Origin: JBBQDZ01 sp038237515
GTDB taxonomy: Bacteria > Actinomycetota > Thermoleophilia > Gaiellales > Gaiellaceae
Direction of reading: 5' to 3'
DNA: 64,000 bases
Assembly (NCBI GenBank): GCA_038237515.1
Contig: JBBRYP010000012.1
Location: forward strand, 15,042-79,041
Program-made: the position numbers and the translations under genes
Part shown: in pieces, positions 48,573-56,275 of the stretch
Position numbering within the stretch: position 1 is the stretch's first letter
Layout of the letters: every line of letters begins with the position of its first letter
The notes under the pieces: model-generated
What the model was told of the DNA's origin: nothing
Database searches by the model: none
The model's input: the letters and a program-made list of their open reading frames with translations, nothing else

Positions 48573-49484
48573 TCAGCGCAGAAGCGGAAGCACCTGCTCG
48601 CAGAGGAGCTCGACGCCCCGTGCGGTCGTGAGCCCCTGGGGCGTCCCGAACTCGACCCGCATCGCACCCGCGTCTAGCAGGCGCGCGGCGTGTGCGGCCA
48701 CCTCCCCGGGCGTCCCGGCGATCACGAAGCGGTCGAACGGCACAGGGTCGCCGGACGCGAGCCCGAGTGTCGGGTCGAGCTGGCCGACGACGTCGAGGTA
48801 CATCGCAACTTCCTCTGCCGCCCGGGCGCGCGCGGCATCTCCGTCCTCGTCCACGACCGTGACTGTGCCGACGACGATCCCGACGTCGTCGTTCCCGATC
48901 CACGTGCGCATCTGACGCACCATGTCCGGGTTCGCGCATCCGCCGATCTTGACCTCGTCCGCAACCTCGCCGGCGAGCGCCGCCATCCGCGGCCTCCAGG
49001 TACCGATCGTCAACGGGATACGCCGCCGCGCCGGTTCATACTCGAGGCCCGCCCCCGGCGCCAGCGTGAACAGCTCTCCGGCGAAGCCGTTCCGGTCGCG
49101 TGCGTGGAGGCGGCGCACGACCTCGACCGCTTCACGCATCCGCTGCACCGGCCGGCGGCCGTCGATCCCCAGCTGGTCGAGCCAGGCGCCGGACACGAGT
49201 CCGAGATAGGCGCGCCCCTGCGAAGCGAGGTCGAGTGCGGCGGCCTGCCCGGCGAGCTCGACAGGATGGAGCGTCGACGTGTTGAGCGCTGCGGGGCCGA
49301 GCCGGACGCGCTTGGTGGCGCTCGCGACCATGAGCAGCGGGAAGATCGCAGGCTGGTAGAACAGGTCGTGGTAGACGGAGATCACGTCGAAGCCGCCAGC
49401 CTCCGCCCGACGGGCCAAGGCAACGTATTCCGCCGGCCCCTTGTCCGACTGAAGCCCGAGCCCGAGCTCCCGCAGCTCGGCCAA
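48573..49484 (-). CDS. LLM-class flavin/F420-dependent oxidoreductase
   Basis: A 303-residue TIM-barrel protein of the bacterial luciferase-like family. Segments: ALARRAEAGGFDVISVYHDL (about 23), VASATKRVRLGPAALNTSTL (about 53), GRAYLGLVSGAWLDQLGI (about 90), IPLTIGTWRPRMAALAGEVA (about 155) and DRFVIAGTPGEVAAHAARLL near the end. The overall plan is that of F420-dependent methylenetetrahydromethanopterin reductase homologues common in actinobacteria. The start is TTG 49484. The substrate is unknown. It probably forms an operon with the TIGR04076-like gene 17 nt upstream. Confidence 0.82.
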   Translation of the reverse strand: MAELRELGLGLQSDKGPAEYVALARRAEAGGFDVISVYHDLFYQPAIFPLLMVASATKRVRLGPAALNTSTLHPVELAGQAAALDLASQGRAYLGLVSGAWLDQLGIDGRRPVQRMREAVEVVRRLHARDRNGFAGELFTLAPGAGLEYEPARRRIPLTIGTWRPRMAALAGEVADEVKIGGCANPDMVRQMRTWIGNDDVGIVVGTVTVVDEDGDAARARAAEEVAMYLDVVGQLDPTLGLASGDPVPFDRFVIAGTPGEVAAHAARLLDAGAMRVEFGTPQGLTTARGVELLCEQVLPLLR

Positions 49485-49501
49485 GCTTTAGGAGCCTGCC
49501 C

Positions 49502-49816
49502 TCAGGTCAGGTCCTCGGTCGTGAGCGTCCGCTCGCCCATCCGCTCGATGCGCATCACGACGCGCTCCTCTGGATCCGGGCAGCAGACGAGGTTGTCCTG
49601 CTCGAGCCAGTCCTCCGCGGCGAGTCGGCGCTGCTTCGCGGGAATCAGCGGCAGCACGGCCTGCAGCGCGTAGAGGCAGAAGTGGCGACCGTCCGGGATC
49701 CGCACCCGGCTCGACTCCGTCACCTCGAACCAGTCGCCGACCTCGAGTCCGCAAACCGATCGGCCCTCGATCCGCTCGACGGTAACTCGCACGTCGTAGA
49801 GCCGCATCTCCGTCAT
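49502..49816 (-). CDS. TIGR04076-like small protein
   Basis: About 104 residues, starting MTEMRLYDVRVTVERIEGRS at ATG 49816 (ATG 49807 is also possible). The strand VRVTVERIEG, then CGLEVGDWFEV, and later FCLYALQAVLPLIPAKQR with several Cys (Cys in SVCG, HFCLY and DNLVCCPDPE) match TIGR04076 proteins. Their function is unknown; the Cys residues suggest metal binding. It stands just before the LLM oxidoreductase gene on the same strand, so the two may act together. Confidence 0.65.
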   Translation of the reverse strand: MTEMRLYDVRVTVERIEGRSVCGLEVGDWFEVTESSRVRIPDGRHFCLYALQAVLPLIPAKQRRLAAEDWLEQDNLVCCPDPEERVVMRIERMGERTLTTEDLT

Positions 49817-49930
49817 CGCCGCAGCCGCCCTGATCACTCGCCGGCGGACGGGGCAGCGGGAGCCGTATCGTTCATCGCAGCCATGACGATGAGCTTACTT
49901 CCGCCCTTGTGCAGGGTCGAGATATCGGTC

Positions 49931-49944
49931 AGTGTTGCGACACT
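49931..49944. promoter_or_regulatory. Short palindrome upstream of binding-protein gene
   Basis: AGTGT-TGCG-ACACT lies 27 bp before the GTG at 49971. It could be an operator for the binding protein/ridA genes. No clear promoter boxes can be placed beside it. Confidence 0.3.
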
Positions 49945-49970
49945 CTGAGCTGATCCGAAAAGGAGGGATC

Positions 49971-51263
49971 GTGAGCCGGAAAACAGTTGCCGCCGCACTG
50001 GTCGTCGCAGCGGTTGCGAGCGTCGCCGTTGCAGTCTCGGTGGGCAGTGCCGGCGCGACGCGGACGGCAGAGCAGGCGAAGAACTGCGCGTTCACGCTGC
50101 GGATCGGCGACGTGCTGCCGTTCACCGGCGGTCTCGCCGCCTACGGAGCGAACCTCGACCGCGCCGTCAAGCTCGGCATCGGCCTGCAGAACGATGCGCT
50201 GAAACAGGTCGGTCTCTCCAAGGACGTGGGCGTGGAGCTCGTCGGCTCGGAGGACGGCCAGACGCAGGCCAGCGCGTCGGTCGAGGCGGCAACCAAGCTC
50301 GTAAAGTCGAACCACGCCAACGTGATCATCGGCGAGATGGCCTCGAGCGCGACGATCCCGATGGCACAGTCGGTCACGATTCCGAATCACGTCGTCCAGA
50401 TCTCGCCGACCTCGAGCGCTCCGCAGATCAGCGACATCCGCGACGGCGGCTATCTCTGGCGCACCTATCCCTCGGACACGCTTCAGGGCAAGGTCCTCGC
50501 GCAGGCGGTGGTCGATGCGTTCGGCAAGGGCGCCACGATCAACGTCGGAGCCCGCAACGACGCGTTCGGCACCGCTCTGAAACAGCTCTTCGTCGCCGAG
50601 TTCAAGAAGCGCGGCGGCACGGTGGGCGTCAATATCTCGTGGAATCCCGCCCAGCCCAACTTCGACAGCGAGATGGGTCAGCTCGTCGGCGGGGATCCGA
50701 AGGGCTGGGTGATCATCGACTTTCCCGAGACGTTCCAGAAATACGTCCCCTCGCTCGTGCGCACTGGCAAGTGGGATCCCTCGAAGACGTTCATGACCGA
50801 GGCGCTGAGGAACACGACCGTCCTCGACGCGATCGGCAGCCCGGTCATCGGGCTTCGCGGCACCGCCGCGAGCGCCGCGGGCGGTCCGGCCGGGGCGTCG
50901 TTCGCGACGTACTGGAAGAAGCACGTGAAGGGCGCGAAGCCCTACACCGGCTTCGAGGGAACCGCGCTCGACGCGGCCGACGTATCGTTCCTCGCGGCGC
51001 TGAAGGCGTGCTCGTCGTCACCGGCGAAGATCAAGGCGAATCTGATCTCGGTCTCCGGCCCCCCCGGCGTCAAGGTCAACTACCTGCAGCTGGGGAAAGC
51101 CGTTCGGCTGCTCCGCGCCGGCAAGGAAGTCGACTACGAAGGCGCGTTCAGCCCGGTCGATTTCGACCGGAAGGGCGACATCGGCTCGGCGGTGTTCGAG
51201 ATCTGGAAGTACTCGAGCGCCGGCAAGATCGACACCCTGAAGAACATCACCTTCAGGGGCTGA
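49971..51263 (+). CDS. Liv-type ABC transporter substrate-binding protein
   Basis: A 430-residue periplasmic-binding protein type 1 with a Sec signal (VSRKTVAAALVVAAVASVAV, cleavage after about residue 30). The mature part starts FTLRIGDVLPFTGGLAAYGA and has IIGEMASSATIPMAQSVTIP, the ligand-contact region. The start is GTG 49971 after AAGGAGGG; the longer frame upstream is rejected for that reason. Its permeases and ATPases are the minus-strand livHMGF genes that converge on it. It is translationally linked to ridA (TGATG). Confidence 0.88.
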   Translation: MSRKTVAAALVVAAVASVAVAVSVGSAGATRTAEQAKNCAFTLRIGDVLPFTGGLAAYGANLDRAVKLGIGLQNDALKQVGLSKDVGVELVGSEDGQTQASASVEAATKLVKSNHANVIIGEMASSATIPMAQSVTIPNHVVQISPTSSAPQISDIRDGGYLWRTYPSDTLQGKVLAQAVVDAFGKGATINVGARNDAFGTALKQLFVAEFKKRGGTVGVNISWNPAQPNFDSEMGQLVGGDPKGWVIIDFPETFQKYVPSLVRTGKWDPSKTFMTEALRNTTVLDAIGSPVIGLRGTAASAAGGPAGASFATYWKKHVKGAKPYTGFEGTALDAADVSFLAALKACSSSPAKIKANLISVSGPPGVKVNYLQLGKAVRLLRAGKEVDYEGAFSPVDFDRKGDIGSAVFEIWKYSSAGKIDTLKNITFRG

Positions 51264-51637
51264 TGCGGAAGAACTTCAGGGAGGGCGGCGGCTTCGAGGA
51301 GGCCGCCGCCTACTCCCGCGCCGTCCGGATCGGGGAGCACGTGGCGGTGAGCGGCACCGCCCCACGCGCCGGCGGCGGAACGTATGCGCAGACGAGCGAG
51401 GCGATCGGGCGGGCACTCGCCGCCGCCGCGCAGCTCGGCGCCGCGAAGGAGGACGTGCTCCGAACGCGGCTGTTGCTCGTGCAGGGCTGCGACTGGGAGG
51501 GCGCGGTCCGGGCGCACGCCGAGGCGTTCGCCGGGGTCGAGCCGGCGAACACGACCTACTTCGTCTCGGGCTTCATTCCCGAGGCCGCGCTCGTCGAGGT
51601 CGAGCTCGACGCCGTGATCCCCGAGCCGCCGAGGTAG
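51263..51637 (+). CDS. RidA/YjgF-family protein lacking the key Arg
   Basis: A 124-residue RidA-like protein. Typical segments: YSRAVRIGEHVAVSGTAPRA, AAAAQLGAAKEDVLRTRLLL, and the C-terminal VEVELDAVIPEPP. True RidA deaminases have an Arg in an (R)(S/T)xV segment near residue 105 that binds the enamine carboxylate; here the equivalent part reads VSGFIPEAALVEVELD, so that Arg seems absent. It may be a Rid subfamily with another role. The last 82 bp overlap the end of livF on the other strand. Confidence 0.85.
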   Translation: MRKNFREGGGFEEAAAYSRAVRIGEHVAVSGTAPRAGGGTYAQTSEAIGRALAAAAQLGAAKEDVLRTRLLLVQGCDWEGAVRAHAEAFAGVEPANTTYFVSGFIPEAALVEVELDAVIPEPPR

Positions 51638-52329
51638 AGCTCGGCCACCTGCGGGTCGTGAAGGAGGTCGGCGCCGCGGCCCTCGAGCGCGTTGCGACCG
51701 GCGTCGAGCACGTAGCCGCGACCGGCGAGCGCAAGCGCCCGGCGTGCGTTCTGCTCCACCATGACGATCCCGATCCCGAGAGCGTTGATCTCGATGAGCT
51801 TCTCGAAGATCGTGTCCATCGCGCGCGGCGAGAGACCGGCGGAGGGCTCGTCGAGGAGCAGCAGCCGGGGCTGCGTGACGATCGCTCGAGCGAGCGCGAC
51901 GAGCTTGCGCTGGCCGCCCGAGAGCGTGCCGGCGCGCTGTCGCGGCCGCTCGGCGAGAATCGGGAAGAGCTCTCGGACGCGCTCGATCGCGGCGTGGCGC
52001 TGTCCCTTCGGTAGCACGAGTGCGCTGACGTGCACGTTCTCGGTCAGCGTCAGCGTCGGGAACACGTTCTCGGTCTGCGGGACGAGGTTGAGCCCGCGCC
52101 GGGTCAGCCGATCGGCGCGCATGCCCGTGACGTCCTCGCCGGCGAAGCGAACGGTTCCGCCGCGCCGCGTGACGAGTCCGTACACAGCCTTCAGCATCGT
52201 GGACTTGCCTGCGCCGTTCGGCCCGATCACGGCGACGATCTCGTCCGCGCCCGCGCGGAGTGAGACGCCGCGCAGGACGATTGCGTCGTCGTAGCCCGCC
52301 TCGAGGGCGTCCACCTCGAGCAGGCTCAC
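51556..52329 (-). CDS. livF: ABC transporter ATP-binding protein LivF (second set)
   Basis: A 257-residue HAAT ATPase. Walker A GPNGAGKSTMLKAV, signature LSGGQRKLVALARAI, Walker B LLLLDEPSAGLSP. The family normally ends at VAELYLGG, but here the frame runs on for about 20 Ser- and Thr-rich residues antisense to ridA before a stop. The natural stop has probably been lost. The start is GTG 52329, sharing bases with the stop of the small frame in repeat copy C. Confidence 0.88.
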   Translation of the reverse strand: MSLLEVDALEAGYDDAIVLRGVSLRAGADEIVAVIGPNGAGKSTMLKAVYGLVTRRGGTVRFAGEDVTGMRADRLTRRGLNLVPQTENVFPTLTLTENVHVSALVLPKGQRHAAIERVRELFPILAERPRQRAGTLSGGQRKLVALARAIVTQPRLLLLDEPSAGLSPRAMDTIFEKLIEINALGIGIVMVEQNARRALALAGRGYVLDAGRNALEGRGADLLHDPQVAELYLGGSGITASSSTSTSAASGMKPETK

Positions 52330-52508
52330 GCACGCCCCTCGCCGGCGGCGGCTCCCGCCCGGCAAAGCCGCGCTCCGCCGCCGCCTGGCGTCGCTCGCAG
52401 CACCCGGCTCTCCGGAGCCGTACAGGACGTACTGTCCCCTCCGGCCAGGCACCGCGAGCGACGCCCGAGGAACGCGCGGACGTGAATGGTCGACACAGGG
52501 CATCTCAT
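52326..52508 (-). repeat. Intercistronic coupling repeat, long form, copy C (livG-livF junction)
   Basis: A 183-bp element filling the gap between the second livG and livF. The frame starts MRCPVSTIHVRAFLG at ATG 52508 (ATGA with the livG stop) and ends GEGRA at 52326 (GTGA with livF). It is the most diverged long copy. Its hairpin arms differ from copy B at four positions, all of which keep G-C, A-T or G-T pairing. The frame changes Q to R and P to L at two of these. Confidence 0.85.
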
Positions 52509-53275
52509 GCGCTTCCCTTGCGGGCGCCGAGGTACGCGTCGATCACGCGCTCGTCCGCCCGCACCTCGTCGGGGGCCCCCTGGGCGATCACGCGGCCGTC
52601 GTTCATCACGATGACGCGGTCGCTCGCGCGCATCACGAAGTCGAGGTCGTGCTCGACGATCAGGAGGGTCACGCCATCGCGGTCGCGTAAGGCGAGGATG
52701 TGCTCGAGCAGCTCCACGCGCAACGTGGGGCTGACACCGGCCATCGGCTCATCCAGCAGCAGGATCCGAGGCTCCACCATCAGCGTGCGCACGAGGTCGA
52801 GCAGCTTGCGCTGGCCGCCGGAGAGCGTGCCGGCGAGCGCCTGTCCGTGCCCGTCGAGGCGCACGAGCTCGAGCAGCGCGACGGCCTGCGCCCGCGCGGC
52901 CCGCTCGCGTCGTCGCGCCCGAGGGCTGAGCGCTCCACCGAGTCGCTCGCCGCCGTGCTGCCGAGCCGCGAGCATGACGTTCTCGAGCACGGTCATCCGC
53001 GCCAGCGTGCGCGGCGTCTGGAAGCTGCGGACGAGCCCGGCTCGAGCGATCTTGTGGGGCGCGCGGCGGTCGATTCGCATCCCGTCGAGGAGCACACGGC
53101 CGGCCTGAGGCCGCAGGAAGCCCGAGATGCAGTTGAACAGCGTCGACTTGCCGGCGCCGTTGGGCCCGATCAATCCGGTGATCGAGCCGGGCTCGACGTC
53201 GAGGGTCGCGCCGTCGACGGCCCGCACACCTCCAAACGTGCGGACGACCTCGAGCACCTGGAGGCTCGCGCTCAC
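52505..53275 (-). CDS. livG: ABC transporter ATP-binding protein LivG (second set)
   Basis: A 256-residue HAAT ATPase. Walker A GLIGPNGAGKSTLFNCISGF (about residue 35), signature TLSGGQRKLLDLVRTLM (about 150), Walker B ILLLDEPMAGVSP (about 172), H-loop LIVEHDLDFVM, and the LivG-type ARAGLVRSFQTPRTL segment. The start is GTG 53275, overlapping the livM stop as GTGA. Unlike the first LivG (15997), its signature motif is intact. Confidence 0.9.
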   Translation of the reverse strand: MSASLQVLEVVRTFGGVRAVDGATLDVEPGSITGLIGPNGAGKSTLFNCISGFLRPQAGRVLLDGMRIDRRAPHKIARAGLVRSFQTPRTLARMTVLENVMLAARQHGGERLGGALSPRARRRERAARAQAVALLELVRLDGHGQALAGTLSGGQRKLLDLVRTLMVEPRILLLDEPMAGVSPTLRVELLEHILALRDRDGVTLLIVEHDLDFVMRASDRVIVMNDGRVIAQGAPDEVRADERVIDAYLGARKGSA

Positions 53276-54237
53276 TCCAGCACCATCTCGTCGCGCTTGC
53301 CGAGGATGCCCTGCGGCCGCACGAGCACCAGCCCGATGATCACGAGCCCGATCACGATCAGCCGCACGTAGGCGCGGTCGGCGCCGCTCAGGTAGGAAAG
53401 CGGCCGGAAGTCTAGGAAGCGCGTGCCGGCGAACAGGAAACCGAAAGCCCCCGCGCCAACCGGGACCGCCCAGACGCGCCCGAGCCCGCCGAGGATAACG
53501 ATCATCCAGGCGAAGAAGGTGATCAGCGGCTGGAAGTCGTCAGGACTGAAGAACGAGAACTGCCACGCGTAGAAACACCCGGCGATCCCGGCGAGGGCGG
53601 AGCCGATCGCGAGTGCTTGGAGCTTGTAGACCAGAACGTTTTTCCCCAGCGACGCGGCAGCGTCCTCGTCCTCCCGGATCGCGCGCAGCACGCGACCCCA
53701 CGGCGTCCTCACCGCGAGCCAGACGAGCGCGAGCAGGATGATCGCGGCGGCCCAGACGATCACGAGCATTGCGACGTCCTTCGAGGAGACGCCGAGCCAA
53801 CCCTGGATACGTGCTTGGAAGCGCTCCCACTGCCCGTTGTACTGCGCCGCCTCGCCGACCGCACCCAGCGCGATCGTCCCCTGCGAGCCGCCGGTGAGCG
53901 AATCCTGGTTGGTCGCGACGTAGCGGACGATCTCGCTGAAGGCGATCGTCACGATCGCGAAGTAGTCGGCCCGGAGTCGCAGCGCGGGAAGCCCGAGCAG
54001 CAGGCCCGCTGCCCCTGCGGCCGCCACACCGAGCGGTGCGGCGAGCCACGTGCTCCAACCCTCCTTCACGACCAGGATCGCCAGTGTGTACGCGCCGATC
54101 GCCATGAATGCGACCTGGCCGAAGTTGAGCAGCCCCGAAAAGCCGAATTGGAGCTGCAGACCGAGCGCGAAGATCGTGTAGATGCCGGCGACCACGCCCA
54201 CGAACGCCCAGAAGCCGCCGCTCGCGAGCGCGCTCAC
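53272..54237 (-). CDS. livM: ABC transporter permease LivM (second set)
   Basis: A 321-residue permease with about nine helices. It contains the family motif FSGLLNFGQVAFMAIGAYTL (about residue 32), the coupling loop REDEDAAASLGKNVLVYKLQ (about 205) and WMIVILGGLGRVWAVPVGAG. The start is GTG 54237 (VSALASGGFWAFVGVVAGIY), overlapping the livH stop as GTGA. The long open frame upstream of it lies inside livH and the oxidase gene and is not coding. Confidence 0.9.
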   Translation of the reverse strand: MSALASGGFWAFVGVVAGIYTIFALGLQLQFGFSGLLNFGQVAFMAIGAYTLAILVVKEGWSTWLAAPLGVAAAGAAGLLLGLPALRLRADYFAIVTIAFSEIVRYVATNQDSLTGGSQGTIALGAVGEAAQYNGQWERFQARIQGWLGVSSKDVAMLVIVWAAAIILLALVWLAVRTPWGRVLRAIREDEDAAASLGKNVLVYKLQALAIGSALAGIAGCFYAWQFSFFSPDDFQPLITFFAWMIVILGGLGRVWAVPVGAGAFGFLFAGTRFLDFRPLSYLSGADRAYVRLIVIGLVIIGLVLVRPQGILGKRDEMVLE

Positions 54238-55118
54238 ACGACCCTCGCCCGACCGAAGAGCCCTTGCGGGCGCACCATCAGCGCGGCGGCGAGAACGGCG
54301 AAGGCGACCACCGGCTTGTAGACCGGGTTGACCCCGCCGAGGAGCGACGACGAAGTCGAGAGCTCCATCGCGATTCCGAGCGCGAGCCCGCCGACCAGTG
54401 CGCCGTAGGGATTGCCGATCCCGCCGAGAACGACCGCGGCGAAGACGGGCAGGAGCAGCTGGAAGCCGAAGTTCGGGTCGAAGGTCGTCTGAACGAGGCC
54501 GGCGAGCACGCCCGCAAGTCCGGCGAGCAGGCCGGAGAGCACCCACGTGTAGGCGATCACGCGACCGACGTCGATGCCCGCGATCGCAGCGAGCGCGCGG
54601 TCGTCGGCGAGCGCCCGCATCGTCCGGCCGACAGTCGATCGCGAGAGGAAGAGGCCGATCGCGACGATCGCCGCGACGGCGGCGACGATGGTGATCAACT
54701 GTGCCTGCGAGAGGCGCACCGTGCCGATGACGTAGACCTTGTACGGGTTCACCTTGTACTGGTGCGGCTGCGGGCCGTACGCGAGCAGCAGTACCTGGCG
54801 TAGCACGAGCGCGAGTCCGATCGAGGCCAGGAAGAGGCTCATGAAGCCCGCGCGGCGGGAGCGCAGCGGCCGCCAGAGCACGAGGTCGAGCACGAGCGAG
54901 AGGACAGCGGTGGCGATCATCCCGAGCAGCGCCGAGACCACCATCCCGAGTCCGAGCGGGCCGTTGAACGCGTACGCGGCGAGCGCGCCGAACGCCATGA
55001 AGTCGCCGTGGGCGAAGTTGACGAGTCGCAGGATCCCGTAGACGAGCGAGACCCCGACCGCAGCGATCGCGATCACGGCTCCCGTCACGAACCCGTTTGC
55101 GAGCAGCTGCCAGAACAT
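54234..55118 (-). CDS. livH: ABC transporter permease LivH (second set)
   Basis: A 294-residue permease with about eight helices. It starts MFWQLLANGFVTGAVIAIAA at ATG 55118, 9 nt after the oxidase gene. The family motif is GILRLVNFAHGDFMAFGALA (about residue 28), the coupling loop ALADDRALAAIAGIDVGRVI (about 172), and the end is VRPQGLFGRARVV. With LivM it forms the channel for an amino acid or amine; the adjacent oxidase suggests the imported compound is an N-substituted or D-amino acid. Confidence 0.9.
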   Translation of the reverse strand: MFWQLLANGFVTGAVIAIAAVGVSLVYGILRLVNFAHGDFMAFGALAAYAFNGPLGLGMVVSALLGMIATAVLSLVLDLVLWRPLRSRRAGFMSLFLASIGLALVLRQVLLLAYGPQPHQYKVNPYKVYVIGTVRLSQAQLITIVAAVAAIVAIGLFLSRSTVGRTMRALADDRALAAIAGIDVGRVIAYTWVLSGLLAGLAGVLAGLVQTTFDPNFGFQLLLPVFAAVVLGGIGNPYGALVGGLALGIAMELSTSSSLLGGVNPVYKPVVAFAVLAAALMVRPQGLFGRARVV

Positions 55119-55127
55119 CGGCGGTCC

Positions 55128-56204
55128 CTAGATCAGCTGCGGCTCGGGTACGGGGCGATTCTCCGCGAAGCGTGCGCTGTCGAGGATCGTGAGGGCCTCG
55201 TCGTCCGGCCTCCCGAGCACGGCGTCTGCGACGATGCGGGCGACGGCGGGCGCGATCATGAAGCCGTGCCCACTGAAGCCTGCGGCCACGTAGAGCCCCT
55301 CGTCGACGCGTCCCAGGACCGGCTGGCGATCCGGCGTGACGTCGTACTCGCCGCGGACGAGCACCGGGAAAGAGACGTAGGTGAGCACGGGCAACAGCTC
55401 GTCGATCCCGGCGCGCACGCTCGCCCGCCACGTCTCCCGTCGAGATTCGTCGCCGCGTGCCGCGAGGTCGCTCGTGAGGACCCGCCCGTCCCCGAGCTGC
55501 TTCGCAGCGAAGTGCCGCTCCGCGGAGACGACGAGCGGGTCGAGCAGCCGCTCGCGGATTGGATCGCTGAGGAAGAGAAAGCGGTCCTCTCGCTCGATCG
55601 GAAGCTCGATTCCACTCGGGCGTAGAAGGCCGGCGCTGGCGGCGCCCGCCGCCACCACCACGACGTCGGCGAGCCGGGGCTCGAGCGAGGAGATCTCGCC
55701 GAGCCGGACGTCGAGGCCGCGGCCGAAGGCCTCGACGACGCTCTGGGGACGGTCGAAGTATCCGTCCTCCGCACACCAGGCACCGCCCATGATGGACTCG
55801 GTGCGGAGGCCCGGCACGAGCTCGGCCGCCTCCGAGGAGGTGACGAGCGTCGAGGGCACGCCTTCGGCGTTCTGCACGAGAACGTTTGCAGCCAGGCGTG
55901 CGAGGGTCGCCTCCGAGTGTGCGACGAACAGGTACCCGCAAGCACGGAAACCAAGTGGAACCGGCGCGTCGAGGCGCTCGTCCGCCTCGCCGTAGAACGC
56001 CGCCGACTCGCGCGCTAGTCGGCACGCAACGGGTGTGCCCCACTGCTGGCGGATGCCGCCCGGCTGCACTCCCGAGGCTCCCGCGCCAATCCCGCTGCGC
56101 TCGAAGACGGCGACACGCTCGCCGCGGCAGACGAGCTCGCGAGCGATCGCAAGTCCGATGACTCCGGCTCCGACGACAGCCACGTCGAGCGCCTGGTCAA
56201 CCAT
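55128..56204 (-). CDS. FAD-dependent amine/amino-acid oxidase (DAO family)
   Basis: A 358-residue flavoprotein similar to sarcosine oxidase beta, glycine oxidase and hydrogen-cyanide/proline dehydrogenases. FAD motif VAVVGAGVIGLAIARELVCR (residues about 8-27), substrate-side GIRQQWGTPVACRLARES, and C-terminal GLYVAAGFSGHGFMIAPAVA (about 310). ATG 56204 lies 8 nt after a -10 box, so the mRNA is probably leaderless. It is first in an operon with livHMGF, so it probably oxidises the compound they import, releasing an imine or ammonia; RidA encoded nearby would suit imine clean-up. Confidence 0.85.
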   Translation of the reverse strand: MVDQALDVAVVGAGVIGLAIARELVCRGERVAVFERSGIGAGASGVQPGGIRQQWGTPVACRLARESAAFYGEADERLDAPVPLGFRACGYLFVAHSEATLARLAANVLVQNAEGVPSTLVTSSEAAELVPGLRTESIMGGAWCAEDGYFDRPQSVVEAFGRGLDVRLGEISSLEPRLADVVVVAAGAASAGLLRPSGIELPIEREDRFLFLSDPIRERLLDPLVVSAERHFAAKQLGDGRVLTSDLAARGDESRRETWRASVRAGIDELLPVLTYVSFPVLVRGEYDVTPDRQPVLGRVDEGLYVAAGFSGHGFMIAPAVARIVADAVLGRPDDEALTILDSARFAENRPVPEPQLI

Positions 56205-56212
56205 CTCGCCGA

Positions 56213-56241
56213 ACCTTGCCCGACGTACCGGTCGTTGTCAC
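56213..56241 (-). promoter_or_regulatory. Promoter of the DAO-livHMGF operon (leaderless)
   Basis: GTGACA (56241-56236), 17-nt spacer, CAAGGT (56218-56213) on the minus strand, with the ATG 8 nt further on. The -35 region overlaps that of the divergent M24 peptidase gene. Confidence 0.55.
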
Positions 56242-56261
56242 CTGCAGGCCCGAGGCGACCT

Positions 56262-56267
56262 TAGACT
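56262..56267 (+). promoter_or_regulatory. -10 box for a leaderless M24 peptidase mRNA
   Basis: TAGACT ends 8 nt before GTG 56276, the spacing at which transcription starts at the codon itself. TTGTCA at 56235-56240 is too far away for a normal -35. The box supports GTG 56276 as the start. Confidence 0.45.
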
Positions 56268-56275
56268 TCTCCCGA

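Noticed and set aside
53272..56043. A 923-codon minus-strand frame starting inside the oxidase gene
   Set aside because: Only its last 321 codons are LivM. The rest overlaps livH and the oxidase gene, which have clear motifs in other frames.
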